NCBI GenBank assembly: GCA_021464245.1
Contig: JADCRB010000007.1
Coordinates: 5,117,125 to 5,181,124 of the forward strand
Reading direction: 5' to 3'
DNA from: Carallia brachiata
Lineage: Eukaryota > Streptophyta > Magnoliopsida > Malpighiales > Rhizophoraceae
DNA length: 64,000 nucleotides
The first letter of the stretch is position 1. Each line of letters starts with the position of its first letter. The translations under genes were made by a program, and so were the position numbers. This document shows, piece by piece, positions 51,311-62,501 of this stretch. Below the pieces are notes generated by a model, which saw only the letters and a list, made by a program, of their open reading frames with translations, did not search any database and was not told the DNA's origin.

Positions 51311-53696
51311 ATGGATTTGGACTTGTCGCCAAAGTTAGCCCAAAAGATATTTGAGGGTGAAGGTGGCTCTTACTACGGTTGGTCGAGCTCAGAATTTCCA
51401 GTTCTTGGTGCGACCAATGTTGGTGCAGGAAGGCTAGTTCTTGAGCAACGTGGTTTTGCTCTTCCTCATTTTGGAGATACCTCAAAAGTTGGTTACGTTC
51501 TTCAAGGTAATAAAAGCCCAATATATATACACATATTCTTTTAATTCGTCATATAAGTTCAAGCAGTTGGCATGATGGTTGAAATTGGATTTTTAGATTG
51601 AGTAGACTTTTGATATAAGGTAACATTAATGTCAAATAAAATTTTGAAACTTGAAATTCACCCAAGAGTTTACTCTTATAAGATGAGAAGTATAGCGTAA
51701 CATTAGATTTTTGTATTTTATTAGAACGAGACTTTATATTCTTTAATAACATTTGTTGTAGGTACTGAAGGACTAGCAGGAATAGTGCTCCCCAACTCAT
51801 CAAAAGAGTTGGTGCTGAAGCTGAAGAAAGGAGACATCGTGCCGGTGCCCATGGGAACAGTCTCGTGGTGGTACAACAATGGCGATTCAAAATTTGTTAT
51901 GGTGTTCTTGGGGGAAACTGCAACTTCATACGTCCCCGGAGAATTCACTTACTTCCTTTTAACTGGGGGTGTAGGCATCTTGCCAGGATTCTCCATCGAT
52001 TTTATTAGCAGAGCTTGCAACCTAAACGAAACAGAAGCAACGAAGCTTGCCAAAAGCCAAAATGGTGTCTTGATTATCAAACTAGAACAAGAATGTAACC
52101 AAACCATGCCCCAACCGTTCCTGGACTTGGTTTACAAGATGGTGTATAACATTGACGCCGCATCTCCTGATGTAGAAATCAAAAGGGGTGGTACTTACAA
52201 GAACCTTACAGCAGAAAATTTTGGTTTTCTCGGAGAAGCAGGATTGAGCGTGAATCATGTAAAATTGGAGGCCAATGCCATGCACTCGCCAACTTATGTT
52301 GTCAACGCTACAAAAATTTTATATGTTGACAGAGGGAGTGGGCGTGTGCAGATTGTGGGTATCAACGGCAAGCGCGTTCTTGACACCAAAGTGGAGGCTG
52401 GTCAGTTGTTCGTGGTGCCAAGATTGTTTGTTGTTGCTTTGGTTGCTGGTGATGAAGGCATTGAGTGCTTCTCTGTCATCTCCGCTACTCGGTAATATTG
52501 CATTTTCATCTTAATTTCTTATTGACCACCGGATGATACTCATTTTAAGTATTAAATTTTTTAATTGAGTTGTAAACTTTTAATATTTTTAATTGAGCAT
52601 TTTCGTCTATTCGATTGTTGAAAACGTATTTAGTTATTAAGTCAAATATATTTTAAATTCGTTATGTCAAATATATTTTTTAACAACCAAACTGACAGAA
52701 TAATTCAATTATAAAATATTTAAAAAGTATAAAATTTAATAAAAATTTTAAATATTTAAGACTTAATTAATAAAAATTTAAGATTTAAATTAATATTATT
52801 CTTGTTGAGCATTATTAAGAGACGTGCGGCTGTCTGAACTTTTTTTTTTCTTTTTTTAATATTTAAACCTTAAAAGTATTTAATATTGTTATAAAACTTG
52901 ATTTAAAAAATTATGTTTTTAAATACGATGATGTAACCACTTCGAAGGTGCGGCGGAATCCCGCTCCCCGTATTGTTTTCGTTTCCTATTTAGATATTGA
53001 AACTGCAGTCACCTATAATAATCACAATTTGTGGCTATAAATGAATGGAAGGTAACAAACTTGTTCTTAATTATAGGTCACAATAACTTAATCCACTATT
53101 AATAATTACAGTGGGACACATTTGCAGCTAAAATTTATAAATTTATTAAATTTGTTGATAAAAAAAATCTAATTAATTAACGTTCTTCCGTTGTTTCATT
53201 ACTGAATATAATTTTTTATAGCACTAAAATCTTTTAGCAATTAATTAATTTTTCTTCATAACAAAGTGTTAAAAAATGTGAAATTTTACCTTGGTTGGAT
53301 ACAAACACTTGATCTGACTTATATTTATGATTTACATCATTTATGGAATCAAAATGATATACAAGACGTCACTTTCACTTGGTTGAACTAATTTGAACTA
53401 AAGATGTAGACAAAAAAAAATTGAATTGTATCATGTCAAATAATTAATGCTGGTGAAGCCTAATAGCATATTTATCTTTTTTTTTTTTTTGTGGCTAAAG
53501 ATTTTTTTCCTACTATTTCAATATTCTTTTCAGGCCACTGTTTGCAGACCTTGTAGCGGGTAAGAATTCGGTCTGGAATGCCCTATCTCCAATTGCTTCA
53601 CAAGTTGCCCTCGGAGTGACTTCAGAGTTTGAACAATTCTTCAAGTCTCATGTCGAGAAGAACACCATTATTTTGCCTCCGCCAAATCCAAAGTAG
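51311..53696 (+). CDS. Legumin/glutelin-type bicupin, copy 3 (362 aa)
   Basis: Exons 51311-51506, 51762-52491 and 53534-53696, with unchanged lengths and an open frame. It has the most amino-acid changes of the intact copies: Leu and Ile in GLAGIVLP where the others have GIAGMVLP, Ile in FSIDF, Cys in EQECNQ and Tyr in DLVYKMV. None falls in an obvious structural core motif. Otherwise it is as copy 1: bicupin, no signal peptide, role unknown. Confidence 0.92.
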
Positions 53697-55326
53697 GTCT
53701 TGGAGATCTTGACCCAGAACACCCAAAAAAAAAACAAAACTCTTGCAGAATAAATGGCATCGTTGAAAACGTTACGCACGTGTCTTTTCCCAGTTTCCTG
53801 ATTTGTTTCCATGATGAAAATGATAAAAACCTGTATGACAACGTAAGTGTATTGAATAGATAAAAATGTAACGGAATGGACCCATGTCAAAGACTCCCGA
53901 ATAGAGTTTTAGTCGAAAAGAGTTGCAGTATATTTTCCGTTATATAAATAATATTGCGTATAATATAAAAAGATTTTACATCAATATTTATATTACAATG
54001 AAATTATTTTTATTTTGTATTAAATATTAAATATAATCCGTGTAATACAAAATATTTTGTTACAAAAAATTTGATTGTATCCACCATGTACATGGCCGCT
54101 ATGTCTCAAGTTAGCTGCAGCCAGCCAAGGTAGGCAAAGTACATATACATAAATCAAAAGCAACTTTGTCACTCATCGTCATCAGGCAAACAAAATGCAC
54201 TTCAGAGCAAGTGCATCATAAACTTGCCGCTGTCCAACCATAGAGATTTGTGGTGATTTAGGTGCTTCAGATGAAAATTCTAGTTAATCCCATCCACCCA
54301 AAACAACTATACAACATAACTTTAACATAACTCGCTCAAAAACTAAAGTATCAATCGATATCTAAAATGAAATGATGTTTAAATGATCCAAATCTAATTT
54401 GCCCCTAACACATTTAGCCCGAAGTCGATTTAATTTGATATGTGACATGAAATGAGGCATAATTAACCCCAAAAAAAAAAAAAATCAAATAATCCAAAAT
54501 CCAAGTGACACGAACTTGAAATATTTTAACTCAAACTGACCAAATATTTCTTCGAGACAACAAATTCAAAGTGACTAAACAATCTCCATAGTTTTTCTGC
54601 CTCTAACACCAAAAGGTGGTTGCCATCAATAACTTATAGTTATATTCAACAACTAATCTTAAATCGGGTTATATAGCTTGAGCTTATATAGATTATTGTT
54701 ATCTAACAAAATGTCAATAACAACCTTATCTCCCCCCTACAGCCCTACACCCCCCCCCCCCCCCCCACCACCAAAAAAAACACGCTACGGTGGAAAACGA
54801 GTTTTTTTTTTTTTCCTCAAGAAAATGAAAGTAATGGGACCTCACAATCTCGCTAGGGTTGGCCTCACAGTAAAATAAGCTGAAACTCTATATCCAACTC
54901 ATAGAGGAAAAATTATACAATTTTAGGGTAGATGACGTTTAATTCTACAAAATACCTTATCGAAGAATTAAACTCATAACTTCATAGTATAGTATGAAAA
55001 AGTTTTCTTACCTAGTAGTCAATATGAGTCCTTTTTTTGTCTGTAGAGAGAATGGTAGCCTATTATTGGAACGTGATAGGTAAGGAACATAACTAAAATT
55101 CGAATTGCAGATCTCTCAGTTAAAAATACATACAATCAAACACTCAAATTAAGGAGTTAATACTTAATACAAGTTTTTTTTTAATCAAAATTCAATACAA
55201 GTTTTTTTTGGTTAATACGATATTTTTGGATCAATGGTTAATACGAGTTTTTTTTTTAATTTCAATGACAAGTTGATGCGAATTCTTTCTTTTTTTATCT
55301 GGTGGCTCAATTGGCCAAGGGACTGT
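53697..55326. other. Gene-free part of unit 3 downstream of the cupin gene
   Basis: Collinear with 28941-30550 of unit 1. It contains the cupin 3' UTR (AATAAA shortly after the stop) and a long C-run near 54750-54767. No supported gene. Confidence 0.4.
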
Positions 55327-55335
55327 CATGATGAA

Positions 55336-56033
55336 ATTTAATGTTGTAAGAACCGAACCGGACATTGAACCGAAAAATTTAGTGGTTCAAGGTCTAACCG
55401 GTTCAACCGGTTTAACCGGAAATTGAACCGGTAAAACCGGTATTTAATATTAAATATATAAAAATATATTTATATATATTATACATCAAAATTTATATGT
55501 AAAATATAATATTATAATCCATATGTATGTATAGAATACTTACATTTGTAAATTTAAAATATATAATTAGAATTTATTATAAGGTAAAAAACAATTTAAA
55601 AAAATTAATAATTGTCTTAATAAAAAAGAAAATAGTAAGTGTTAATTTATTAGATACATAATACAGTGTGTGTATTATATGAGACATTTGAGAAAATAAT
55701 AAGTAAAAAAAAAAAAAAGATTACAACAAGTTATAAATTGGTTTAGTGGCATGAGACTTATCTTTCATGTTGGAGGTCAGGGGTTCGAAAATCAAATTCT
55801 ACAAAATTTGAAAATTTTTCTTAATTATTAAAACTGACCAACCCGGTCAAACCGGACCGGTTCACTGGTTTGACCGGTTGAACCGGTCTGTTGACCGGTT
55901 GAACCGGTCTGTTGACCGGGTTTTGACCGGTCTGGTTCATAGCTTCTTTAAGCATCAACCCGGACCGGATCTCTGACCGGTCACCGGTCCGACCGGTTGA
56001 ACCGGCCGGTCCGGTCCAGGTTTGAAAACCATG
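55336..56033. mobile_element. ACCGG-rich non-autonomous element private to unit 3 (698 bp)
   Basis: Absent from the matching site in units 1 and 2 (CATGATGAATCCCC). Both ends are packed with ACCGGTT/AACCGG repeats in inverted arrangement around an AT-rich centre, a widespread plant MITE-like type. TGATGAA flanks it at 55329-55335 and 56034-56040 (8 bp with one mismatch), which would fit hAT. It has no real gene; open frames inside come from the repeat. Confidence 0.75.
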
Positions 56034-56040
56034 TGATGAA

Positions 56041-58203
56041 TCCCCGCCTGAGCGCACCTCCCACCACTTAAATTAGGCGCCGCCCATAAGCTAATACGAG
56101 TTCTTTTTTTTTTTTTTTTTTCGGTCTCATAAAAGCTGGAATTCAGCTGATTTGGAAAGGAGGGATCGGGCACTAGATTTGGAGTTCGAACTCCAAATCT
56201 GATGATTGGAGGAAGCATCTTCTAATTAGTGCAGCTATTGCTATAATCTTAGTTATTAAGAGTTTTTTTTTTTAATTGGTCTATTAGGAGATCCACTGAA
56301 TTATGAATTATATAATGAACGTAGTTCTTGAATCTCATAAACCCCGCCCTTCTTATTTCAGGATTTGAACTTCATATATTTATAATATAAATCCTAAATT
56401 TTAACTACTGAAATGTCTCATAAAAGATTTCATACGAGTTCTAATTGCTTTAAATTACTCAGCAAACTTTGCGGGCCTACATTTTATTCGGGCTTCTCAC
56501 AATGAAGCCATTGTATTAAGGCCATACGTGGCCCCATTTCTCTATAAATTGACATCGACTCGGCGACAGGGGACACTTGTTGTCCGATGATCGGATTCAA
56601 TCCCCAAAAAATTGGCCCCAAATCCTTCCCACAATAAATGAAGGAAACAAAAAACCCATGATTGGAGGGCAAATTTCGTCATATAAACCCATGCGCAGTA
56701 TTGTCCCGTTATATTGGTAACATAAAAAAATAATAACAATAATTAAAAAAATCCACACCGGACCACATGCAGACATGAATGATGATAAACCAAAGTTTAT
56801 TCATCCGAAAAATCCCAACATTATGTAGGCAGCATAAAAAATAAAAAAATAAAAAAAAAATATAGAGAGAAAATCAGTTACACCGAAATCACATGCATAC
56901 ATAAATAATGATAATAAATTAAAAATTAAAAATTACATTCAAAAAATATAAATTCAAGACTTTATTAACGGTTAAATTTTTGCCTTTACTCTAACTGGAC
57001 ATAGCAAAATTAAAGTCCCGTGAAAAAGTCTTATTTTGAATGAGCCAATAAATGGATATTAATTATTTTGACATGGTTTCTTCGTTGGATTGGGAGATTT
57101 TTGTTTGGGCTATGGATTTTAGGGTTAGAGTAACATCAAGCAACCCATAAAGTAAAAAATAAAATTATGAAGGTTAATCAAAATTCAAATCCCGTCCTCT
57201 TCGGCGTAAAAATTACGAAGCATTAACTGATTGAGAACTACTGCCAACGGTAATATATATTTAAATTTAAAAGGAAAAACGAACGGCTAATTGCGTTTAA
57301 GCCACGCAGATTGAGAATTAGGAACGACATGCCGCTTTGGTCCCAACTTGAGCAAAGAACCAAGAAGAAATCCTATTGTGATGCGGAAATCCCAGCCAGA
57401 GTTGGAAAACTTTAATTCTATTTGTCTGGTATCAAATGGAGCGGATGAATTGAGAATGTCCAGTCTTTCGTCTCAGACTTGGCTGCAGCTAATCTTTGTA
57501 GCACTGGGTACCTACAGAGAAACGGGAACCAAATACCAATGGAACCAATACGACTGACTTCATCATGTGAGACAGTTTTCCATATAGACAGAGAGCGAAT
57601 GTGATTTGGGAAATTTAAGATAGAATGCGTGCCAGAGAAAACAAACACAGTTTACCAAAGAAAACCTGTGCCTTTATAGCAGACTGATGCACAATGCACA
57701 TAGTAAATAGATTAATAATTCCGCCTCCGTGTGTGTCTAAAGAAAGAATAGAAAGCAGCATAGGCAACTTTCAACGACTACAACTGACCTCTTTTTCGCC
57801 CATTGTAGCATACCAGTTGGCAGATTGCATTGCCAACAGGGCGTGCGTGCGCACGTGTTTTTTTTTTTTGTTGGGGAGGTATGTGGGAGATTGGTCCCTG
57901 AAATGTGTTTACAGGATAAATTTTAGAATGTCAATCCGTTTCAAGAATTGATCCCTGAAATGCATTTACAGAATCAATGTACACACTTCTAACCAAATAC
58001 AAGAAGCAATCAGCCCCCTTGGTTAGAAGCTTAGAATGAGGTATGTGGGAGATTTTTAAATAGTTTCAGTCATCTTCTTCCTAAATGTCAGTGATAATTT
58101 TTGCATTCCACTAAGATCAGACGAGGATACAAAAATGGGAAGGGTAAACACCTGCTCAAAGGACTTTCTACGCACGAAACTCTACCAGATTAATGCACCG
58201 TGC
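56041..58203. other. Gene-free part of unit 3 before the membrane-gene fragment
   Basis: Collinear with 30565-32742 of unit 1. Nothing supported beyond the likely 3' UTR of the minus-strand fragment near its end. The LTR target site is empty here (near 57890). Confidence 0.4.
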
Positions 58204-59224
58204 TTAAGTTGGAAGTGTGGACATCTGCATTTCTTCTTCCAATAACCCGTTTGATTGATCTGAATGCTTTAAGGAACCTTTTCTACTTCGTTCCAAAGAA
58301 GTTGCTTCATAAATCCCTGCAATATGCGTACAGACAGTGTCAAACAGGACAATGACGGGAGAGGGCAGCCAATGAGGATATTAGCTCAAATAACTGCAAG
58401 AATTCCAAATGAGTACAAGGACGTTACGTTCATTCTTCCGCTGACAAATGCAAAGGAGACCATTTCACTGGATTAGTACTTTACAGAGAATGAACAAAAT
58501 ATTAATATTATAACACAAGCTGAAATAATTATTCATGTAATGTGGCGTTTTCTTGACCTGTCCTGAATTAAGGAAAATTGGCTTTGTTTTATAGCAGCTA
58601 TGATATCGCATTCTTACTGTCCACAAGTTCCATTCGGTTGATTTGACAATAACCTAGAATAATATCAATTTTTTTCCCTTAACTTTTCGGAAGTTTCAAA
58701 AGTGTTACTGAAGATAATGTGATGACTTCTTAAATCCCATATATGAATTATCAAACAATGTATCAGATGCCTTGCCATTTTCAAGTCCAAAGAACTCATC
58801 GTCATCCTCAACAGAAGAAACTAATGTCTTTTTGGGTTAATGGGTTCTTAGTTTCTAGCGATGGTATTTTTATTTCTAGTTTTTGATATTGTTTTAGCTA
58901 GGAATCTCAAGTAACATTCCATTGAAGGGCGTAAAGAAAGATCCTGTAAACATACCAGAGCCCAAAATTGAGGAGCAAATAATGAATCCTGGTAGAAAGA
59001 AATCCATTTTGTAGATGACCTCCATGATAATGATGCATGCTCCGGCAACCATTAAGTGCCTTGGGGAAGAGAAGACCATGTGGAGTCTAAAGCAGAATAA
59101 AATTCTCCTTGGCATCCACTAAGCCAATCAATTTCCCATATCACAAAACCTCTTAATATAAAAAGTACACAGCAGTGAGCAAAAATGCAAGACTTGATTT
59201 TACACCAAAGTATGGACTGTTCCT
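58204..59224 (-). pseudogene. Last three exons of the unknown membrane-protein gene, unit 3, frameshifted
   Basis: Exons 59224-58956, 58820-58709 and 58393-58204. The first exon is two bases shorter than in unit 2: single-base losses near 59090 (GTCTAAAGC for GTCTACAAGC) and near 59155 (CTTAATAT for CTTAAATAT). The splice sites remain. Confidence 0.65.
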
Positions 59225-59461
59225 CTGTGCATCATGGTAAAAGTGGAAATATGTTTGAAAGTTTCAGTAAACTAAGGAAGAAAAATGTCAACAAATTCTC
59301 AGTGGATGTAAAAAAAGTTTGAAAGGTTTTGCTTTCATTTTTAATGCATCACTCCATTACATTCCATTATACCACACTTACCCAGGAGAAGGGCTAATGA
59401 TGCTTAAGTATTAAATATGTTATGCTTATTTCTGATGAACAAAATTGGCTATGGTTTGCAG

Positions 59462-59701
59462 GTTTCTCCGCCATTGTTGATCCTACACGGTGAAGCCGAT
59501 GTTGTAACCGATCCATCCGTAAGAAGGGCTTTGTTTGAGAAGGCAAGTAGCTCAGACAAGGTGTTCAAGCTTTACAAGGATGCCTATCATTCTCTTCTCG
59601 AAGGCGAGACTGATGAGATGATTTTTCGAGTTCTTGGTGACATCATCTCCTGGCTTGATGAGCGCTGCATGGAGGCAAGCAATAGCCGGAAAAAAAATTA
59701 A
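59462..59701 (+). pseudogene. Orphan last exon of MAGL gene, unit 4
   Basis: Same orphan exon as in units 2 and 3. The GGG of CATGGGAGGC is GG here, so the frame bypasses the TAG of unit 2 and ends at 59701 with a changed tail. The Asp and His regions are kept; Ser is absent. Confidence 0.88.
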
Positions 59702-60789
59702 TTCATGCGCGCAGCCCCGTTAACAATTTCTTGTGCTGATCATAAAGCTCAGAAAAAGAAAAAGTTAGGGTAGTGTTTTACAGTCCCAATATAAACAATT
59801 ACACGATTAAATCCTACTAAATAGGTCAGACCGGTGGGAGAATTAATAATTTCATAACTAACATATTCCTTACAATTTATAGTAATCCGGTGATAAATTT
59901 TCAAACATTATGTATTGATTTTTATTATTAAATTTCCTTCATTAAATTTATTTTAAATCGTGCCCAATTTGTTCTTCAACCATTTGACGCTGTAGTAAAT
60001 CAAATAGCAGTTGGATTCGAATTTCCAAAGACCCTTGCTCTCCGGGTGCCATGCAAAAAATTTTGGTGTTCAATGTGGAAATCCATTCGGCTGGTTAATC
60101 GAGCATCTGTTCTAGTCTGGAACTTATGCCATGGATTCTGCTTTTTATGGACCGGACCAAGGGCCATATCAAAGCCCTATTCTAGCAAATTTTTGCTGGA
60201 CAACTTTTAGAATCTTATGGGCCTGGACCAAAGCCCATATTCAGCGAATAATCCCTCTTTCGTCCAAAGCCCATAGTGCTTCCCTTCGGCTCAAAGGTTC
60301 GATCATACCGTTGACAACCTTGAGATCAGGGGTTCAAGCAATACCAGAAAAAAAAAAAAGGAAAAAACAAAATCTGTTTGTTTGTGTGGGCACTTGTATG
60401 GCTTCGGCCTCCATGTTTGACCAAAAAAAAAAGGTATTTCACACTCAATGCGTACCTATTCATTTGTACACTTTTTGAATAAATGGTGATGTTCCTTGCG
60501 TTTGCGCATCTCCTACCGCCACAGCTTTCAATATATGAGCTTTGAAGTACAAATTCATCATTCATTTTCATTTCTATATATGTATCGTGAGTTCGGCCTT
60601 CTCGCCAAAGTTGCCCCAAATTATATATGAGGGCGATGTAGGTTCATCAGTAACGGATTTGTAAATTGAAGTGAAGGGGATAAATAGTTATTAATTTTTT
60701 TTTCAATTGTTTTATTTCAATAGTAACATAAATAGTAAAATAATATTATTTTATTAATAAATAGTAATTTATATAATAATATATTATTA

Positions 60790-60796
<7 letters not shown>

Positions 60797-60834
<38 letters not shown>
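60797..60834. repeat. (AT)n microsatellite, length-variable between units
   Basis: An alternating AT tract, longer here than its counterparts near 35337-35361 and 49611-49632. It lies in the 530-bp segment shared by units 2-4. Confidence 0.85.
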
Positions 60835-60836
<2 letters not shown>

Positions 60837-62059
60837 TTCCGTTGAAAAAAAAATAAAAGAAAGAGAGTAAAATATAAAATATAATATTTAGTAGGAATAA
60901 AATATCAATTTTAATAAAAAAATAGTATAAATTTAACATTCTCCACATAACTTCTTTCAGTGGAGCAATTAAAGAGGGCAAAATATAAATTTGAAGGAGA
61001 CAATAAATTAAAATTAGTATAAACTATACATATAAATAGTATAAATTATAAATTTGAGCCAACTCTCAACTAAACATAGATCCGCCTATGTTGTTCATAC
61101 TACAGCAGGCCGAGATCAGAGTTTCCATTACTGCTTGGTGAGGCCAAAGTTGGTGCAGGAAAAGTCAGTTCTTGAGCATGGTGTGGTTTTTTTCCTCTAT
61201 AACTTAACATGTGATAGTGATACCATCTTTGATAACAATATACATTAATTAAAATTGAGAATTTATGGTCTGGGGTCTTTAATTATACGAGGCATTGTAT
61301 TACACACAATAAATAGGGATCCATTTCCTGATTCTTCAGTTATGTGCAGCATCATTTATTCTGCAAAACTTTAGAATAATTCATCACCTGGACGAAGAAG
61401 GTTTAAAATAAATTTGTGGCATTTGCCAATGTGATAAGCTCTATTCTACGTGCCGAAGCTTCAGCCGTTAAATGTAATTTACAATATCTGCATGGGCCAC
61501 GATAGAAGATAAGCGAGTCAGACTTCAATACTTTGATGCTTGTTGACCGGTGTGGACACTCACCCAGACAGCTTTGCGGTTCCAAACTTCCAATATTGGA
61601 TTTAAATGCCCGTGTTGTTGTAGTTGTCGTTATTTTTTTTTTTTTTTCATATTAACAGACTCGCTGCACCATGGGGTGTTTTTATTGACAAACTCTGCGA
61701 ATTATACGGTAAAGATAGTCAGAAATTCTGTTATTTTTTAGTCAAGAGAAATCATAAGTCTAACTGCTTAAAGATGATTCGACCACAATTTTCAAGTTTT
61801 TTCGGTTCTAATTAGAATCGGTGGATCCTTTTATTAAAAAAAATTAATTAATATTTTAAAAGCCTCCTATAACATTCATACAAAAATTAAAAACAGTATA
61901 GATAAATTAATTTGAAAATTTTAAGACTTTTTTTAAGCTTTCAAAAAATTCTACAAAAATTTTATTCTTTAAATTTTTCATTCAAAACTAGATAATATGA
62001 TTCTAAGTTTTGTCTTGTGGCGTATGGTTATCTACTTCCTGGAAAATGCATGTACGCAT

Positions 62060-62067
62060 CATGCATG
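62060..62067 (+). promoter_or_regulatory. RY element upstream of cupin copy 4
   Basis: CATGCATG in the same context as units 2 and 3. Confidence 0.6.
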
Positions 62068-62302
62068 GGCGGCGGGTTGTTGTTGACTTGTTTCGTCCTT
62101 GATGTTGGGGTCGTATTCGAGCACGTTAAGCATAATAAGTTGATCAAAATGACGCAAATGCACCGTGTAAAGTCTTTGAAGTTGCGTTGCGTTCTTGTCT
62201 TCATAAGCATGAAAAACTTGGGAGACATACGTAAGCCTAAATGCTTTAAATCGGCATATACGGCAGGAGTGCTTTAAATTAGTTCACATACATATGGAAG
62301 AT

Positions 62303-62309
62303 TATAAAA
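62303..62309 (+). promoter_or_regulatory. TATA box of cupin copy 4
   Basis: TATAAAA in the same context as the other copies; the promoter is intact although the gene body is broken as sequenced. Confidence 0.65.
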
Positions 62310-62501
62310 GGCGTGCGGTGGTCTGGCAGAGAGCAAAAATACAAAAAGATATATGAAGTGAGAAACTCTCTCTTCTTCCTTGCTTCTTTGTTCAATTTCT
62401 TTCTCAAATATTATTACACAGATCATTTGTCTACCCAATAGATATACACACTTGCCAGATCATTACATCAACACATTCTGCAAGTGAAAAAAAAAAAAAT
62501 T

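Larger units (their letters stand above)
48232..59425 (+). repeat. Tandem array unit 3 (about 11.2 kb)
   Basis: Same order as the other units, with a private ACCGG-rich insertion at 55336-56033. Without that insertion it is about 10.5 kb. Confidence 0.9.

Noticed and set aside
55821..56057. Minus-strand frame rich in NRPVQPV repeats, looking like a repetitive protein
   Set aside because: It is a direct translation of the ACCGG repeats in the private unit 3 element and is absent from the same place in other units.
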